Positions 8,139-18,300 of a DNA stretch of 64,000 bases are shown here, piece by piece. The stretch is from contig NZ_JBHUIT010000016.1 of assembly GCF_042683045.1 (NCBI RefSeq), positions 11,474 to 75,473 on the forward strand. Reading direction: 5' to 3'. A model generated the notes under the pieces. The model was not told the DNA's origin. It saw only the letters and a program-made list of their open reading frames with translations, and did not search any database. The translations under genes and the position numbers were made by a program. Position 1 is the stretch's first letter. Each line of letters starts with the position of its first letter. The stretch is from Luteolibacter algae. Its GTDB lineage: Bacteria; Verrucomicrobiota; Verrucomicrobiia; Verrucomicrobiales; Akkermansiaceae.

Positions 8139-8960
8139 TCAGTTGTTTTCGGGACGCTCGGAGGGGCTTTCAGGCTCGTCGATCGAGGTGTATTCAATGA
8201 TTTCTCCAGAGAAGTTTGAGCGGATCTTTTGCATTAATTTCTCAGCGGGCTCGCCTTGATCTTTCTTGAAGCCCCCATAGGTCAATCCGTCAATCCTGGC
8301 GCGACCTTTTCCTGAATTTCCGTCATACTCGACGACTGCGATTCCCTTGGTATCCCATTTCCTCAAATCGAGGCTTTTCATATCCTGATACGGAATGCGA
8401 GCGCCGCTAGCGGTAGTCAGCGCTTCATCGTCTGCCCGGAGGGAGCGCAGGGTGGTGCGGATCAGAAAATACAGGGTGAGAAGAGCGAGGCCGAGGCAAA
8501 TGTAAAAGACAACGATCTGCTCGCGGATTTTTCCAGAGTCGAAATCGTGCTCCGGCGGGGAGTTGCTCATACGGTTTTCACCGGAATATTTCTGCCAGAG
8601 AAGATGGGGCTGAAGCTCCTTCATCTTTCCATAATCCTGCAAGACCGCCGGCCATTTCATCGGGAGCTCGAGATCTTTCGGAAGGACGCTGCTATCTTCG
8701 GGGAAATCAACATTCTGCTCGCTGGCAAAGTCCTTCCAGCTCTCAGCGGTGAGGGTTTTATCCTCGTTCATTTTGGCGAAGGTCGCGCTGGCTTTTTGGA
8801 ACGTGGCATGCACGTAAAACTCCAAATTCTTCTTCCGATAGCCAGTGGTGCCATCAATGAAGAACAACACGGCAAAAACGCTGAACATCGCCAGCATGGC
8901 AACTGCCCGAAGGGTAAACCAGGGAGTGGGTTTGCAGATGATCTGCTCCGATGGATTCAT
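8139..8960 (-). CDS. Hypothetical membrane protein with two transmembrane segments
   Basis: A 273-residue protein with one transmembrane helix near the N-terminus (AVAMLAMFSVFAVLFFIDG, about 18-38) and a second near the middle (IVVFYICLGLALLTLYFLI, about 148-168). Between them is a roughly 110-residue, probably extracytoplasmic, charged domain. A cytoplasmic-type C-terminal domain of about 100 residues follows, containing YQDMKSLDLRKWDTKGIAVV and ending in a Glu/Pro/Ser-rich tail. I recognise no family. It lies upstream of acpP on the same strand but is separated from it by 108 bp. Confidence 0.65.
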   Translation of the reverse strand: MNPSEQIICKPTPWFTLRAVAMLAMFSVFAVLFFIDGTTGYRKKNLEFYVHATFQKASATFAKMNEDKTLTAESWKDFASEQNVDFPEDSSVLPKDLELPMKWPAVLQDYGKMKELQPHLLWQKYSGENRMSNSPPEHDFDSGKIREQIVVFYICLGLALLTLYFLIRTTLRSLRADDEALTTASGARIPYQDMKSLDLRKWDTKGIAVVEYDGNSGKGRARIDGLTYGGFKKDQGEPAEKLMQKIRSNFSGEIIEYTSIDEPESPSERPENN

Positions 8961-9014
8961 AAGCTCTGGGTAGAAAAGGCGCTGCGGGATGTTTTAGCAA
9001 GCTTCTAGCTGATC

Positions 9015-9911
9015 TTATCGTGGGAAACGGGCAGCGAGCCACGCCGCGAGCAGGTCCGGCCATATTTCGAGATTTCCCTGGCCTTCCAAGCCGTAGCCGT
9101 GACCGCCTTTCTCAAACATGTGGAGAGAGACCGGAACATCATGCGCCTTACAGCTTTCGGCAAACCGGAGGCTGTTGCGACAGTCCACAACGTCATCGGA
9201 GCTGGTGAGCAGAAACACGGGTGGTGTCTTTCCCGTGACGGCCTTTTCAGTGGAAATTTTCGCCAGAAGCTCAGGAGTAGGCCCAGACCCGGTGAGATTC
9301 GCACGGGAGCCACCGTGCGCGATCTCCGAGTCCATGTTCAATACAGGATAGCAAAGCACCGCAAAGTCCGGCCGCGCGGAAAGCTTATCGATCTGATCTT
9401 CGGTTTCCTCCGGGAATTTATCGTCAAAACGGGTGGCGCAAAGACTGGCGAGGTGGCCGCCTGCGGAGGAACCCATGACTCCAATCCGGTCCTCCTTCAG
9501 ATTCCATTCCGCAGCGTGAGCGCGCACGGTGCGGATAGCCCGACGGGCATCAAGGAATGGCACAGGATAGAGGTATTCCGGGCCTTTCTTGATGCGATAT
9601 TTCACAACGATGCCAGCGATCCCATGCTTGTTGAGCCATTCTGCGTATTCTTCCCCTTCGTGCTTCATTGCGAGGATCCCGTAACCCCCTCCGGGGAAAA
9701 TCAGCGCTGCCGCCCCTGTGGCAATATCAGCTGGTGGGAGAAAAACCTTGAATTGGGGAATTTCAATATTGGATTTGTGGCCACGCTCGTCAGTGGTTTC
9801 AGAACCGGCAGGGAGCTGCGGAGCTCCCGGGGCTTCGCCAGGCCACAGATTGATCCATTCCGCATTCAGGAAGGCAGTGGACATAAGAAAGATGAGTAGG
9901 ATCGAGCGCAT
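9015..9911 (-). CDS. Secreted alpha/beta hydrolase (acetyl-xylan esterase/BD-FAE-like)
   Basis: A 298-residue protein with a signal peptide (MRSILLIFLMSTAFLNA) and an INLWPGEAPGAP start common among secreted lipase/esterase-type hydrolases of planctomycetes and verrucomicrobia. Oxyanion loop FPGGGYG, nucleophile elbow GSSAGGHLAS with Ser at about residue 149, the acid in LTSSDDVVD and the His in GGHGYG make a complete triad. Probable role: removing acetyl or other acyl groups from polysaccharides outside the cell. The AraC gene lies immediately upstream on the same strand, 42 bp away, so it may regulate or be cotranscribed with this gene. Confidence 0.85.
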   Translation of the reverse strand: MRSILLIFLMSTAFLNAEWINLWPGEAPGAPQLPAGSETTDERGHKSNIEIPQFKVFLPPADIATGAAALIFPGGGYGILAMKHEGEEYAEWLNKHGIAGIVVKYRIKKGPEYLYPVPFLDARRAIRTVRAHAAEWNLKEDRIGVMGSSAGGHLASLCATRFDDKFPEETEDQIDKLSARPDFAVLCYPVLNMDSEIAHGGSRANLTGSGPTPELLAKISTEKAVTGKTPPVFLLTSSDDVVDCRNSLRFAESCKAHDVPVSLHMFEKGGHGYGLEGQGNLEIWPDLLAAWLAARFPR

Positions 9912-9921
9912 GGAAAAACCA

Positions 9922-9936
9922 TACGGATTTTCCGTA
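9922..9936. promoter_or_regulatory. Small inverted repeat TACGGA-TTT-TCCGTA
   Basis: A perfect 6-bp inverted repeat with a 3-nt spacer, in the 42-bp gap just upstream of the esterase gene and beyond the AraC stop. It resembles the hairpin at 51824-51843 before the dcw cluster. It could be an operator or a weak hairpin; there is no T-tract. Confidence 0.25.
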
Positions 9937-9953
9937 ATCGTTCGATCATCAAA

Positions 9954-10793
9954 TCATCCTTTCCGATAGGTGCTGGGAGTCCGCTGATAGATCGATCGGA
10001 AGTGGCGGTTGAAGTTCGCGATATTGTTAAATCCACAGGAAAATGCAATTTCCGTGACGGTTTGTTCTGTCTCAAGAAGCATCTGCGCCGCATGGCTCAA
10101 ACGTAGCTTGATCAGATGGCTCCGGAAATCCATCCCGAGATGCTGTTGGAAAAAACGGCTCAGTGACTGGGGGTGCAATGCTGCGATCTCCGCGACATCC
10201 GCGAGAGTGATCGGCTCCCGCCAATGAGAGTCTATATAGTTCAAAACACGCTCTAGTCTCGCGATCTGCTTTGGCTTCACATTGGACTCGTAAGTCAGCC
10301 CGGCAAGGGTTTGCGCGGTCTCGTCGCCACCGAGAAGATGCAGGAGCTCGATGAGGCCCAGGATTTTTCCGAGGCGGCTCTCCGTCCGAAAAATCGCATC
10401 GATCTTCCGCTGGGCAGCTTGACGGGTGGGATCTGAAAAAATCAACCCCCGCCCGGAACGCTCAAGGAGGCCACGCACGGATTTGCATTCCGGTATCCGG
10501 GAGAAATCATTCTCCAGAAATGAGGCGTCGAATTTGAGCACCTTTCCGATAGCTTGCCCGCCACCCGCACTTCGATATTGGTGCGGTAGATCGCTGCCGA
10601 TCAAGACCAGATCTCCACCGGTAAAGTTCTCCAAAGAATCCCCGATCAATCTCTGACCGTCACCGTTCAGAATCCAGGTGATTTCGATTTCGGGATGATG
10701 GTGATAGTGGCTATCGAAATGCGGTTGATAGATTTCCAGACAAAGCAATGGGCTGCCATCGCTGGTCGGCGTATTTTCTCGGGTCAGGCGCAT
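9954..10793 (-). CDS. AraC family transcriptional regulator
   Basis: A 279-residue protein. The N-terminal half is a cupin-type sensor with the HYHHHPEIEITWILNGDG stretch. The C-terminal half (from about residue 178) has the two helix-turn-helix motifs of AraC/XylS, ending with EIAFSCGFNNIANFNRHFR and the YRKG tail. By family it senses a sugar or other small ligand and activates nearby promoters. It is divergent from the ferredoxin-P450 pair (114-bp gap) and sits just upstream of a secreted esterase, so either or both may be targets. Confidence 0.92.
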   Translation of the reverse strand: MRLTRENTPTSDGSPLLCLEIYQPHFDSHYHHHPEIEITWILNGDGQRLIGDSLENFTGGDLVLIGSDLPHQYRSAGGGQAIGKVLKFDASFLENDFSRIPECKSVRGLLERSGRGLIFSDPTRQAAQRKIDAIFRTESRLGKILGLIELLHLLGGDETAQTLAGLTYESNVKPKQIARLERVLNYIDSHWREPITLADVAEIAALHPQSLSRFFQQHLGMDFRSHLIKLRLSHAAQMLLETEQTVTEIAFSCGFNNIANFNRHFRSIYQRTPSTYRKG

Positions 10794-10907
10794 TGATCTA
10801 AAGTGGATGAAAAAATCTAAAACTTATGGATTAAATGTGAATAAAGTATCTTTTCTCGTTATCTGATTATTTGCTGACGCATGTGTTTTATTTCACGGTG
10901 GAAAGCT

Positions 10908-11219
10908 ATGGCAAGAGTGATATTTATTTCTCCGGATGGCGATAAAACTGAGATCGAAGCCGAGTGCGGCAGTGTGATGGAATTAGCCGTGGAGCACGAT
11001 ATCGAGGGGATCGATGGCAGCTGCGGCGGAGTGTGTTCCTGCGCAACCTGTCATGTGAAGGTGGGCCGCGAATGGCTGGCACGCACAGGGCCCGCAACCG
11101 ATACGGAGAAAGACATCCTTTCGTTCGAAGACAATGTTGATGAGCGCAGCCGACTGTGTTGCCAGATTGAGCTCACTGACGAGCTCGATGGCTTGGTCGT
11201 CGAGACCATCGCCCGCTAA
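10908..11219 (+). CDS. [2Fe-2S] ferredoxin (adrenodoxin/putidaredoxin type)
   Basis: A 103-residue protein from the ATG at 10908 (MARVIFISPDGD); a start at 10881 is possible but less likely. Cluster ligands fit C-x5-C-x2-C (Cys39, Cys45, Cys48) and a later Cys in RLCCQIEL (about 85), as in vertebrate-type ferredoxins that serve P450s. Its position 31 bp before a P450 gene on the same strand suggests it is that enzyme's electron donor. No ferredoxin reductase gene is visible in the window. Confidence 0.92.
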   Translation: MARVIFISPDGDKTEIEAECGSVMELAVEHDIEGIDGSCGGVCSCATCHVKVGREWLARTGPATDTEKDILSFEDNVDERSRLCCQIELTDELDGLVVETIAR

Positions 11220-11250
11220 TTTTCCCCGGAATATTACCAAAAATTTGAAC

Positions 11251-12399
11251 ATGTCGCATTCCTGCCCACACGATCCATTTGCAAAAATCCGCAAGGAAAA
11301 AGGAGTTCTGGCCACAGAGTTCCAGGGAAAGAAGATTCCCATGATCCTCCGTCATGGGGATGTGAAACAGGCCGCCAAAGATTGGGAAACCTTCAGTTCC
11401 GATGCTCCATTCCGGGTGCCGATACCTTCCGAGGAAGATGTCCGCAATGTGCGGCAGCTGCCGATTGAGACGAACCCGCCCGAGCACAAGGAATACCGGA
11501 AAATCGTGGATCCCACGTTCCGCAAACCGCTGAAGGCCGAATTCGCGCATAAAATCGAAACATTGATCTGCTCTTTGATCCAGGATGCCGCATCACGCGA
11601 ATCCATGGAAATTGTCCGGGAATTCGCCCTGCCGCTCCAATCCCGGGCGCTTACCCATCTTCTGAATGTGCCGGAATCCGAAGCCGAAATCTGGATCAGC
11701 TGGGGCACACATGTTTTCCGTGATGGCGGAGACGGAACCTCGAAAGGGGCACAACTCACAGAATATCTCGAAAGGAAATTCGATCAAGCGTCCGAAAAGC
11801 CGGGAGATGACTTCTTTTCCGGTTTGCTGGCTGCGGAGTTCCAAGGCAGAAAGCTAACGCGCGATGAATGCATGGGTTTCGCCAACCTAACATTTGCCGG
11901 GGGCCGTGATACGATCATCAATTCCGTTGCTTGGACGATCGCTTATTTAGCCGAGCATCCGGAAGCGCTGCCAGCATTGCGGGACGACCCCCGTTTGATC
12001 CTGACCGCCACAGAGGAAATCGTGCGAGTGGTTACTCCCCTAACGCACATCGGCCGGGTTTGCCCGGTGACTACGGATGTGGGTGGGGAAAAGGTCGCTG
12101 CGGGAGAGCGGGTCTCACTTTGCTGGGCCTCTGCAAATTTCGATGAAACCGTTTTCGACTCTCCCGAGGAGGTCCGCCTCGATCGGAAGCCCAATCCGCA
12201 TGTTGGCTTCGGCAGCGGAACGCATAATTGTCTGGGGGCCGCCCATGCCCGCCTGATCATCCGCACGCTTTTGAAAGAGATATCTTCCAACGTGAAGATG
12301 ATCGAGATTCTGGAAGCAAAGCGCAACATTGAGCGCGAGGCCGACTATAGCCGCGAGGTTGCTTATGATTCCCTTCAGGTAAAAATCACCCTCGCGTGA
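11251..12399 (+). CDS. Cytochrome P450
   Basis: A 382-residue soluble bacterial P450 from the ATG at 11251 (MSHSCPHDPFAKIRKEKG). Key motifs: ETNPPEHKEYRKIVDPTF in the B-C region, FAGGRDTIINSVAW for the I-helix oxygen-activation site, EEIVRV for the K-helix ExxR, and FGSGTHNCLGAAHARL with the haem-ligating Cys at about 327. It forms a unit with the upstream ferredoxin. The neighbourhood of galactosidases and sulfatases suggests a role in sugar processing, for example the oxidative demethylation of 6-O-methyl-galactose known for a P450-ferredoxin system in marine Bacteroidota. That function is inferred from context, not read from the sequence. Confidence 0.93.
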   Translation: MSHSCPHDPFAKIRKEKGVLATEFQGKKIPMILRHGDVKQAAKDWETFSSDAPFRVPIPSEEDVRNVRQLPIETNPPEHKEYRKIVDPTFRKPLKAEFAHKIETLICSLIQDAASRESMEIVREFALPLQSRALTHLLNVPESEAEIWISWGTHVFRDGGDGTSKGAQLTEYLERKFDQASEKPGDDFFSGLLAAEFQGRKLTRDECMGFANLTFAGGRDTIINSVAWTIAYLAEHPEALPALRDDPRLILTATEEIVRVVTPLTHIGRVCPVTTDVGGEKVAAGERVSLCWASANFDETVFDSPEEVRLDRKPNPHVGFGSGTHNCLGAAHARLIIRTLLKEISSNVKMIEILEAKRNIEREADYSREVAYDSLQVKITLA

Positions 12400-12429
12400 T
12401 TTGGCACGCAAGGGTTGTGATGGAGACTG

Positions 12430-13389
12430 TTATTTTTTCAAATCGAAGGTGCGGCGTGTGGCATCATCTTTCGATGGGAAGTCCGCAGGGATTTCCTGGG
12501 TGACCTTGCCGGAGGCGGCCCACTCAGTGCCACGGAGGAAGGTTACGATAAAGCCGACTCCTTCAAATGCCTCTGTGTCGTGGCCAAGAGTCGTATGGAA
12601 TACCCGGCCTTTCTCGTAATCGATCGTCATCAGGATGGGCTCGTTGCGCCCTTCTTTCTGCAGCTTTTCGGTATCTGCTGCGGTCGCGAGAATGGTGAGG
12701 TTTTCGGCTGGTCCCCGTAGCTTGGAATAGCATTCGTCTGTGGTGTGAAGCCAGAAATCCGGTAAGCCCTTGGTGATCGGATGCTCTTTATCGCGGACGG
12801 TTAGGAGAAATTCGTTCTTCGGGCCGTGGGTGCCGCCCGGTCCGGCACTTTCGTCACGGATCAGTTCGCCCTCGGCATTGTAATAGACGTAAGGGCCGTC
12901 TTTTTCATTGCGTCCGCCCCAACCGCCAAGGCCGATCATCCGATTGAATTCCGGCCATTTTTCCCAGGCATTATCAGCCGCGTGGACGACGACGAGTCCA
13001 CCGCCATCTTTCATATACTCCTCGAAATTTCTTTTGGTTGCTTCCGGCCAATCCGCGGCTTTCCAGCCGAAATTGCTGACAACGACATCATATTTGCTGA
13101 AATCCGGAGAAAATGAAGGATCTGGCTTTGGTTCCGGGAGATTCTTTGATTCTCCCGCGTCTGCCAGCGGCAACCAGTTTTTCTCCCGCTGGCCATTCCA
13201 AATAAACTCCGGTCGCTGCACTTCCACCTCGAACAAGCCGGAATCCTCCAAATACTGCTTCATCATGACCGTCGATTTCGGCCAAACGGCATGATTGTTT
13301 TGACCGTCTACGATGAGCGCTTGCAATTTCTCGCCAGCAGAAAGCGGCATTGCCGTGATTAAAAACGCATAAATCAGTGTGAATTTCAT
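12430..13389 (-). CDS. ThuA domain-containing secreted protein
   Basis: A 319-residue protein from the ATG at 13389 with a signal peptide (MKFTLIYAFLITAMPLSAG). ThuA-family features include ALIVDGQNNHAVWPKS near the N-terminus, YDVVVSNFGW, GGGLVVVHAADNAWEKWPEF, EHPITKGLPDFWLHTTDECY and DYEKGRVFHTTLGHD. The fold resembles class I glutamine amidotransferase, and the biochemical role is not established. It was named for trehalose utilisation in rhizobia, and members are common in verrucomicrobial and planctomycetal polysaccharide regions. It converges with the P450 gene and follows a sulfatase on the same strand. Confidence 0.88.
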   Translation of the reverse strand: MKFTLIYAFLITAMPLSAGEKLQALIVDGQNNHAVWPKSTVMMKQYLEDSGLFEVEVQRPEFIWNGQREKNWLPLADAGESKNLPEPKPDPSFSPDFSKYDVVVSNFGWKAADWPEATKRNFEEYMKDGGGLVVVHAADNAWEKWPEFNRMIGLGGWGGRNEKDGPYVYYNAEGELIRDESAGPGGTHGPKNEFLLTVRDKEHPITKGLPDFWLHTTDECYSKLRGPAENLTILATAADTEKLQKEGRNEPILMTIDYEKGRVFHTTLGHDTEAFEGVGFIVTFLRGTEWAASGKVTQEIPADFPSKDDATRRTFDLKK

Positions 13390-13489
13390 ATGTTTGTTAA
13401 CTACGCTCACAAAATGGCTTTGCGATCACGATTTTTTTCCGATCGGGTGCGCGACCGATCGCGCCGGAGCACATGGAGATTCGGTTGCT

Positions 13490-15187
13490 CTAGTTGAATA
13501 GCTTTGTCGGAATGCGGGGGACATTGCTGCTACCTTCCGAGCCAAGTTTGTCATCACCGCGGATTTTGTTCAGCAGCGTATAGAGTTCCTGTTCCTTTCT
13601 CAGGATCTCCGGTGTGGGGTCTAAAAGTAAGTTCACACGCTCACCCGGGTCTTTTTTCAAATTATAGAGCTGGCGGGGTGCGCCGCAGATCTCTCCGAAA
13701 TTTTCGATGACTTGGTTTTCGGCATCGAGAGTCTCGGCGTTGCCACCGCCGCCGGTTCCATCAAGTAGTTTCCACTCTCCGGTGTAATCAATGATGGCAA
13801 ACTGCCCACGGTGTGAATGCTCGATAAATCCTGCCCGGCGTTGTTTTGGCATGGGTTTTCCCACCAGGACGGGAAGAAAACTTTCGGCATCCGGGGCTTC
13901 GTCGGCTTTCAATTCATAGTTCAAGACATCTGCCATGGTGGCGACGAAATCTCCCTGCCAGCAAGGATGATCCGTGGTTCCGGGTTCAACAATCCCGGGC
14001 CAGCGGATGAGAAATGGGACGCGGGTGCCTCCTTCCCAGTTATCGCGTTTGATGCCCTTGAAAGGACCATTGGCATCATGCCCCGCGACCAGGCTTCTAT
14101 GGGAAGCGCCGACTTCGGGACCGTTGTCACTTGAGATGAAGACCACGGTGTTTGCCGCGGTGCTGTCCGGATCATCCGCATCTCCGAGAGCATCCAGAAT
14201 CTTTCCGGTATAGTAATCAGTTTGCACCAGGTAATCTCCGTAGGTGAATCCAGCGCTGCCCTTGAATTTTTCCTGAACCGCGTGAGGATCGTGGGGTGCT
14301 GGCATGGGGACATAGATCATGAAGGGTTTGTCGGCGGCATTATAGCCTTCGATTAGGTTTGCGACTTTCTGGGCCTGGATCTGCAGGTAGTCCTGAAAGA
14401 CAAAGGTCGGGTCCTTGATTCCGCTGCGCGCAAAAAAATCGGAATTTTGTTCATAGTGAACCAGGTCCGCGTTGGTTGCGGGCCGTGCCTGGCTGAAATC
14501 TACTTCATCCCCATCCACGATCGCACCCTTATAGAGCACATGAACCTCTCCGGACTCCGCATCGGACTCAAGCCAGGCATAAGGCGGCATATCCAGAGAC
14601 GCCGGCGTGCCGAACCAGTAGTCAAAGCCGCGATGAGCCGGGGTGTTTTTCACAGGTTGGGCGAAATCGATAACGCCTTTTTTATCATTCGCGGGTTTCC
14701 CTTCGGCATCGAAGAAGCTCATTCCAATATGCCATTTCCCGACCATGGCGGTTTCGTAGCCATGGCTGCGAAAAAGTTCTCCCACACTAAAGCGGTCCTC
14801 ATCCATAAATGTTGGGGTATAGCCGCCGCCGACTCCTTTTTTGAGTCTTGTGCGCCAAGAATAATGCCCGGTGACAAGCGAATACCTGGAAGGTGAGCAA
14901 ACTCCGTCTGATGAATGACCGTTGGTAAACCTCAGGCTCCCGGAAGAAAATTTGTCGAGATGGGGTGTGAGAGTTGGGACGGAGGCATCTAGAAATTTGG
15001 AGTCTTTCGGGATGGTGGCACCGGTAGCTCCATTGGCACCCATATCCCCGTAGCCCATGTCGTCATAATAAAGGATGATCACGTTCGGTTTGGTCTTGTC
15101 CATGTTCGCAGCGTAGGCGGACGGGAAAGTGATTGCTGTGAGACCGATGGTCCCGAGGAGAGCGGACAGAACAGGTTGTTGATTCAT
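13490..15187 (-). CDS. Type I sulfatase (arylsulfatase-like), secreted
   Basis: A 565-residue protein from the ATG at 15187 with a signal peptide ending near AYAAN. Formylglycine-dependent sulfatase features: PNVIILYYDDMGYGDMG metal-binding start, CSPSR with the modifiable Cys at about residue 97, GKWHIG, and ISSDNGPE with the second metal-binding Asp/Asn pair. It removes sulfate esters from sugars outside the cytoplasm after Cys-to-formylglycine conversion. No maturation enzyme lies in this window. Compared with standard arylsulfatases it has an insertion between the N-terminal motif and the CSPSR site. Confidence 0.92.
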   Translation of the reverse strand: MNQQPVLSALLGTIGLTAITFPSAYAANMDKTKPNVIILYYDDMGYGDMGANGATGATIPKDSKFLDASVPTLTPHLDKFSSGSLRFTNGHSSDGVCSPSRYSLVTGHYSWRTRLKKGVGGGYTPTFMDEDRFSVGELFRSHGYETAMVGKWHIGMSFFDAEGKPANDKKGVIDFAQPVKNTPAHRGFDYWFGTPASLDMPPYAWLESDAESGEVHVLYKGAIVDGDEVDFSQARPATNADLVHYEQNSDFFARSGIKDPTFVFQDYLQIQAQKVANLIEGYNAADKPFMIYVPMPAPHDPHAVQEKFKGSAGFTYGDYLVQTDYYTGKILDALGDADDPDSTAANTVVFISSDNGPEVGASHRSLVAGHDANGPFKGIKRDNWEGGTRVPFLIRWPGIVEPGTTDHPCWQGDFVATMADVLNYELKADEAPDAESFLPVLVGKPMPKQRRAGFIEHSHRGQFAIIDYTGEWKLLDGTGGGGNAETLDAENQVIENFGEICGAPRQLYNLKKDPGERVNLLLDPTPEILRKEQELYTLLNKIRGDDKLGSEGSSNVPRIPTKLFN

Positions 15188-15299
15188 ACAAAGTCGATGG
15201 GTTTCCGAGAAGGGTTTCGGATGAGCTAATACGCTCCGTCTCACGGGAATTTTACATGGAACGAAAAGGTCTCTCTCCGGGAATGAGGCATGCGGGCAC

Positions 15300-15332
15300 A
15301 AAAAAAGAGGCCACCCGTGGTTAGGTGACCTC
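15300..15332 (-). terminator. Rho-independent terminator downstream of the GH2 gene
   Basis: A 9-bp stem (GAGGTCACC / GGTGGCCTC on the minus strand, one G-T pair) with an 8-nt loop, followed on that strand by seven T. It starts 25 bp beyond the stop of the beta-galactosidase gene, so the following sulfatase probably has its own promoter. Confidence 0.9.
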
Positions 15333-15357
15333 TGTCCTCGAATTTACTATGGAAGGC

Positions 15358-18300
15358 TTATTTCGCTGAGCCGAGGCGGAAAACCAACTGATGTTTTCCG
15401 GAAGGGATCAAATACTGGGGGAGGGTGTTGGACAGGGTGCCGCCCACACCGACCTGGTATTTATCGATATTAAGTGTGAGGTAGCCTTGTGGCTTGAGAT
15501 CGAAAGGGTGTTTCGCTGACTCAATGTTCTCCGCCGAGTAGGGCCAGATCGAAAAAGCGAAATCGGGTGCTCCATGCACGCTTAGGCCCGCCTTTCCAGA
15601 AGTGGACAAAAACTTCGCCCACCGTGTATCCGTATGATTGCCGTTTTCCTGAGGTTGGGCGTAGTTGTGAAACATCCCGGCGGTCTTGGACGAGTATTCG
15701 CCAATTTCCGCGCCACGCTTGCGGTCCGGGTAATTTTCCCAGGGACCTCTGCCGTAATATGTCGTATTTTCGAGAGTCTCGGGAACGCCCATGGTCATGC
15801 CGAAACGAATCAATTCTGGTAGCGATTCATCAGCGTCCAGATCCATGCTGACCTCGATCTGGCCGTCATTGGTGATGAGATATGATCGGGTCAGAAGGAT
15901 TTTACCGCCGGATTTCTGGGGAACGGTAACTCTCACAGCGGACGATTCACGGGTGGTGGAAATCGATTCCGTCTTCAGCTGTGAAGGTAGGTTTGCCCAA
16001 ACTTTGCGCGATTTGGAAATTGGCCCCGAGCTAGCACCCCGGACGTCATTATCGATTGAAGGACGGTTAAAGTTCGGGCGGAGTGGAGCTGCAAGGAGGT
16101 CGGTCCCGTTGAGTGAATAGGAAATCAAATCGCCGGATTCTCTGCCGATTTTCACCGAGAAATTCTCTCCGTCGATGATGATTTCGGTGTCGGTTTCCTC
16201 AATCGAAATTTCTGCCTTTGTCTCAGATAGCTGGGCGGCTGGCGCGGCAGAGCCTTTGAGCGACAACTGTTGATAGGCGATCTCATAGCCTTTCTCGCAC
16301 CAAAGCCTGTCCTGTTTTTCATGAAGGCTAACGCGGATCCAATACTCGGCTGAGTCATCAAACTGAATTTTATCGAACGGAATCGAAACTTCCGCAGAGG
16401 CTTCCGGTGCAATATCCTGTGTTTCAAGGGTGCCGGTCTGGAGTTGTGTTCCTTCTTTGGATACCGCCCATCTGATCTCGTATTGATCCAGATTGGTGAA
16501 ATTGAATCTATTGGTAATTCTAATTTTTCCAGCGGGAGCATCGGACGCCTCAATGACGACAGGTTGAAAGACATACTTGCATTCCCATGCGTGGGGATTC
16601 GGCATGCGGGCGGAATCAAAAACACCGTTCAAGCAGAAATTTTCGTCGTTGGGTTGATCACCGAAGTCGCCACCGTATGCGTAGAATTTTTTTCCATCCG
16701 GCCCTTCCTTTTCGATGCCTTGATCGATCATGTCCCAGATGTATCCGCCGATGAGATTTGGCCGTGTGCGGATTTCATCCCAAAATTCACCGAGGCCACC
16801 GATGGAGTTCCCCATGGCGTGGAGATACTCGCACATGATGATCGGACGGTCGATATGAGGGCTTTCCGCCATCCCGACGAGCTGGCTGAGGTTGGGATAC
16901 ATGCGGCTGATGACATCGACGTAGTCCCGGTCGTCGGGATTGGACATCGTGGGAAGGCTCTGGCTCTTGTATCCCATACCTTCGATGAACTCCGGATGAG
17001 CCGGGTTTCCCTGCGCTCCCTCGTAATGAATGAACCGTGTGGGATCAAAATCACGGATCCATGCGGCTGCCGCGGCGAAGGCCGGCCCGGTGCCGGACTC
17101 ATTGCCGAGAGACCATGATATGATGGAAGTGTTATTCTTATCGCGCTCCAGCATACGGTAAATGCGGCTGAGAATCGCCGGCGTCCAGCTGGGCATCTGG
17201 GGGATCCATCCGCCGAGGTGATGGGTCTCGATATTGGCTTCGCCCATGACGTAGATGCCGTATTTGTCGCAAAGTTCCAGAAAGTAGGGATCGTTCGGGT
17301 AGTGAGAGGTGCGGACCGCATTGAAATTGAAACGTTTCATCAGCTTCACATCATTTTCCATATCCTCACGAGTGAGGGCCTTGCCGCGCACCGGATGATG
17401 ATCATGGCGGTTGACTCCCATGATTTCCACCGACTTGCCATTGATGAGAAGTTCTTGTTGATCGCTGAATTCAATCTTACGGAAGCCGATACTCTGGCTA
17501 CGTGCTTCCACGACCTTTCCTTCAGGATCGGTGAGCGTGAGGACCAATCTATAAAGATTCGGGCTTTCGGCAGACCATTTCAAAGGCTTTTTGATATCTG
17601 CTTCCAAAAACGCAAATTTCTCCGTATCGCGGGCGGCCCAGCGCTCGAAGTAAATGTCCTTCACGCTGGTTTCCATTGGTTTGGCAATGACCGGGGTGGA
17701 ATTTGCATCATAAAGCTGCCCGGTGATTTTCCAACCATCGAGAGCTTCTTCACCTTTGGTCAGGCGCACACGAGGCCGGATTTCCAGCTTCGCGTCCTCC
17801 ATTTTCTTGTCGAAAGTGGTCCTGACATAAAAATCATTGATCGCGACTTTCGGTTGGGCGAGTAACAATACCTCCCTCTGGATGCCGCTGAGCCGCCACA
17901 TGTCCTGATCCTCCAGATAGCTACCATCGCTCCAGCGGAAAACCTGAACCGCAAGACGGTTTCTGCCGGGTTGCAGATATTCAGTAATATCAAATTCCGC
18001 GGCAAGACAGCTGTCCTGGCTGTAGCCGACTTTTTCGCCGTTTACCCAGACATAAAATGCTGAGGAAACACCGCCGAAATGAAGAATTACCGACTCGCCT
18101 TCCCATTCTGCCGGCACTTCGAAATCCCTGAAATAACTACCTACGGGATTATCGCGATGGATTTTCGGAGGACGTGGTGGTTGGGGACCTTTCCAGTCGT
18201 ATTTTAGATTTCCATCCAGAATCCCGGGAGTGAAAGGATAGGTGATGTTGGTATAGATCGGCTGGCCGTAACCTTTTAACTCCCAGTTTGATGGGACTTC

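Noticed and set aside
9099..9899. A 266-codon plus-strand frame
   Set aside because: It is the antisense shadow of the esterase gene, which has a full catalytic triad and signal peptide.
16444..17865. Two long plus-strand frames (224 and 215 codons) opposite the GH2 gene
   Set aside because: They are antisense to a complete, motif-rich GH2 enzyme and show no family features.
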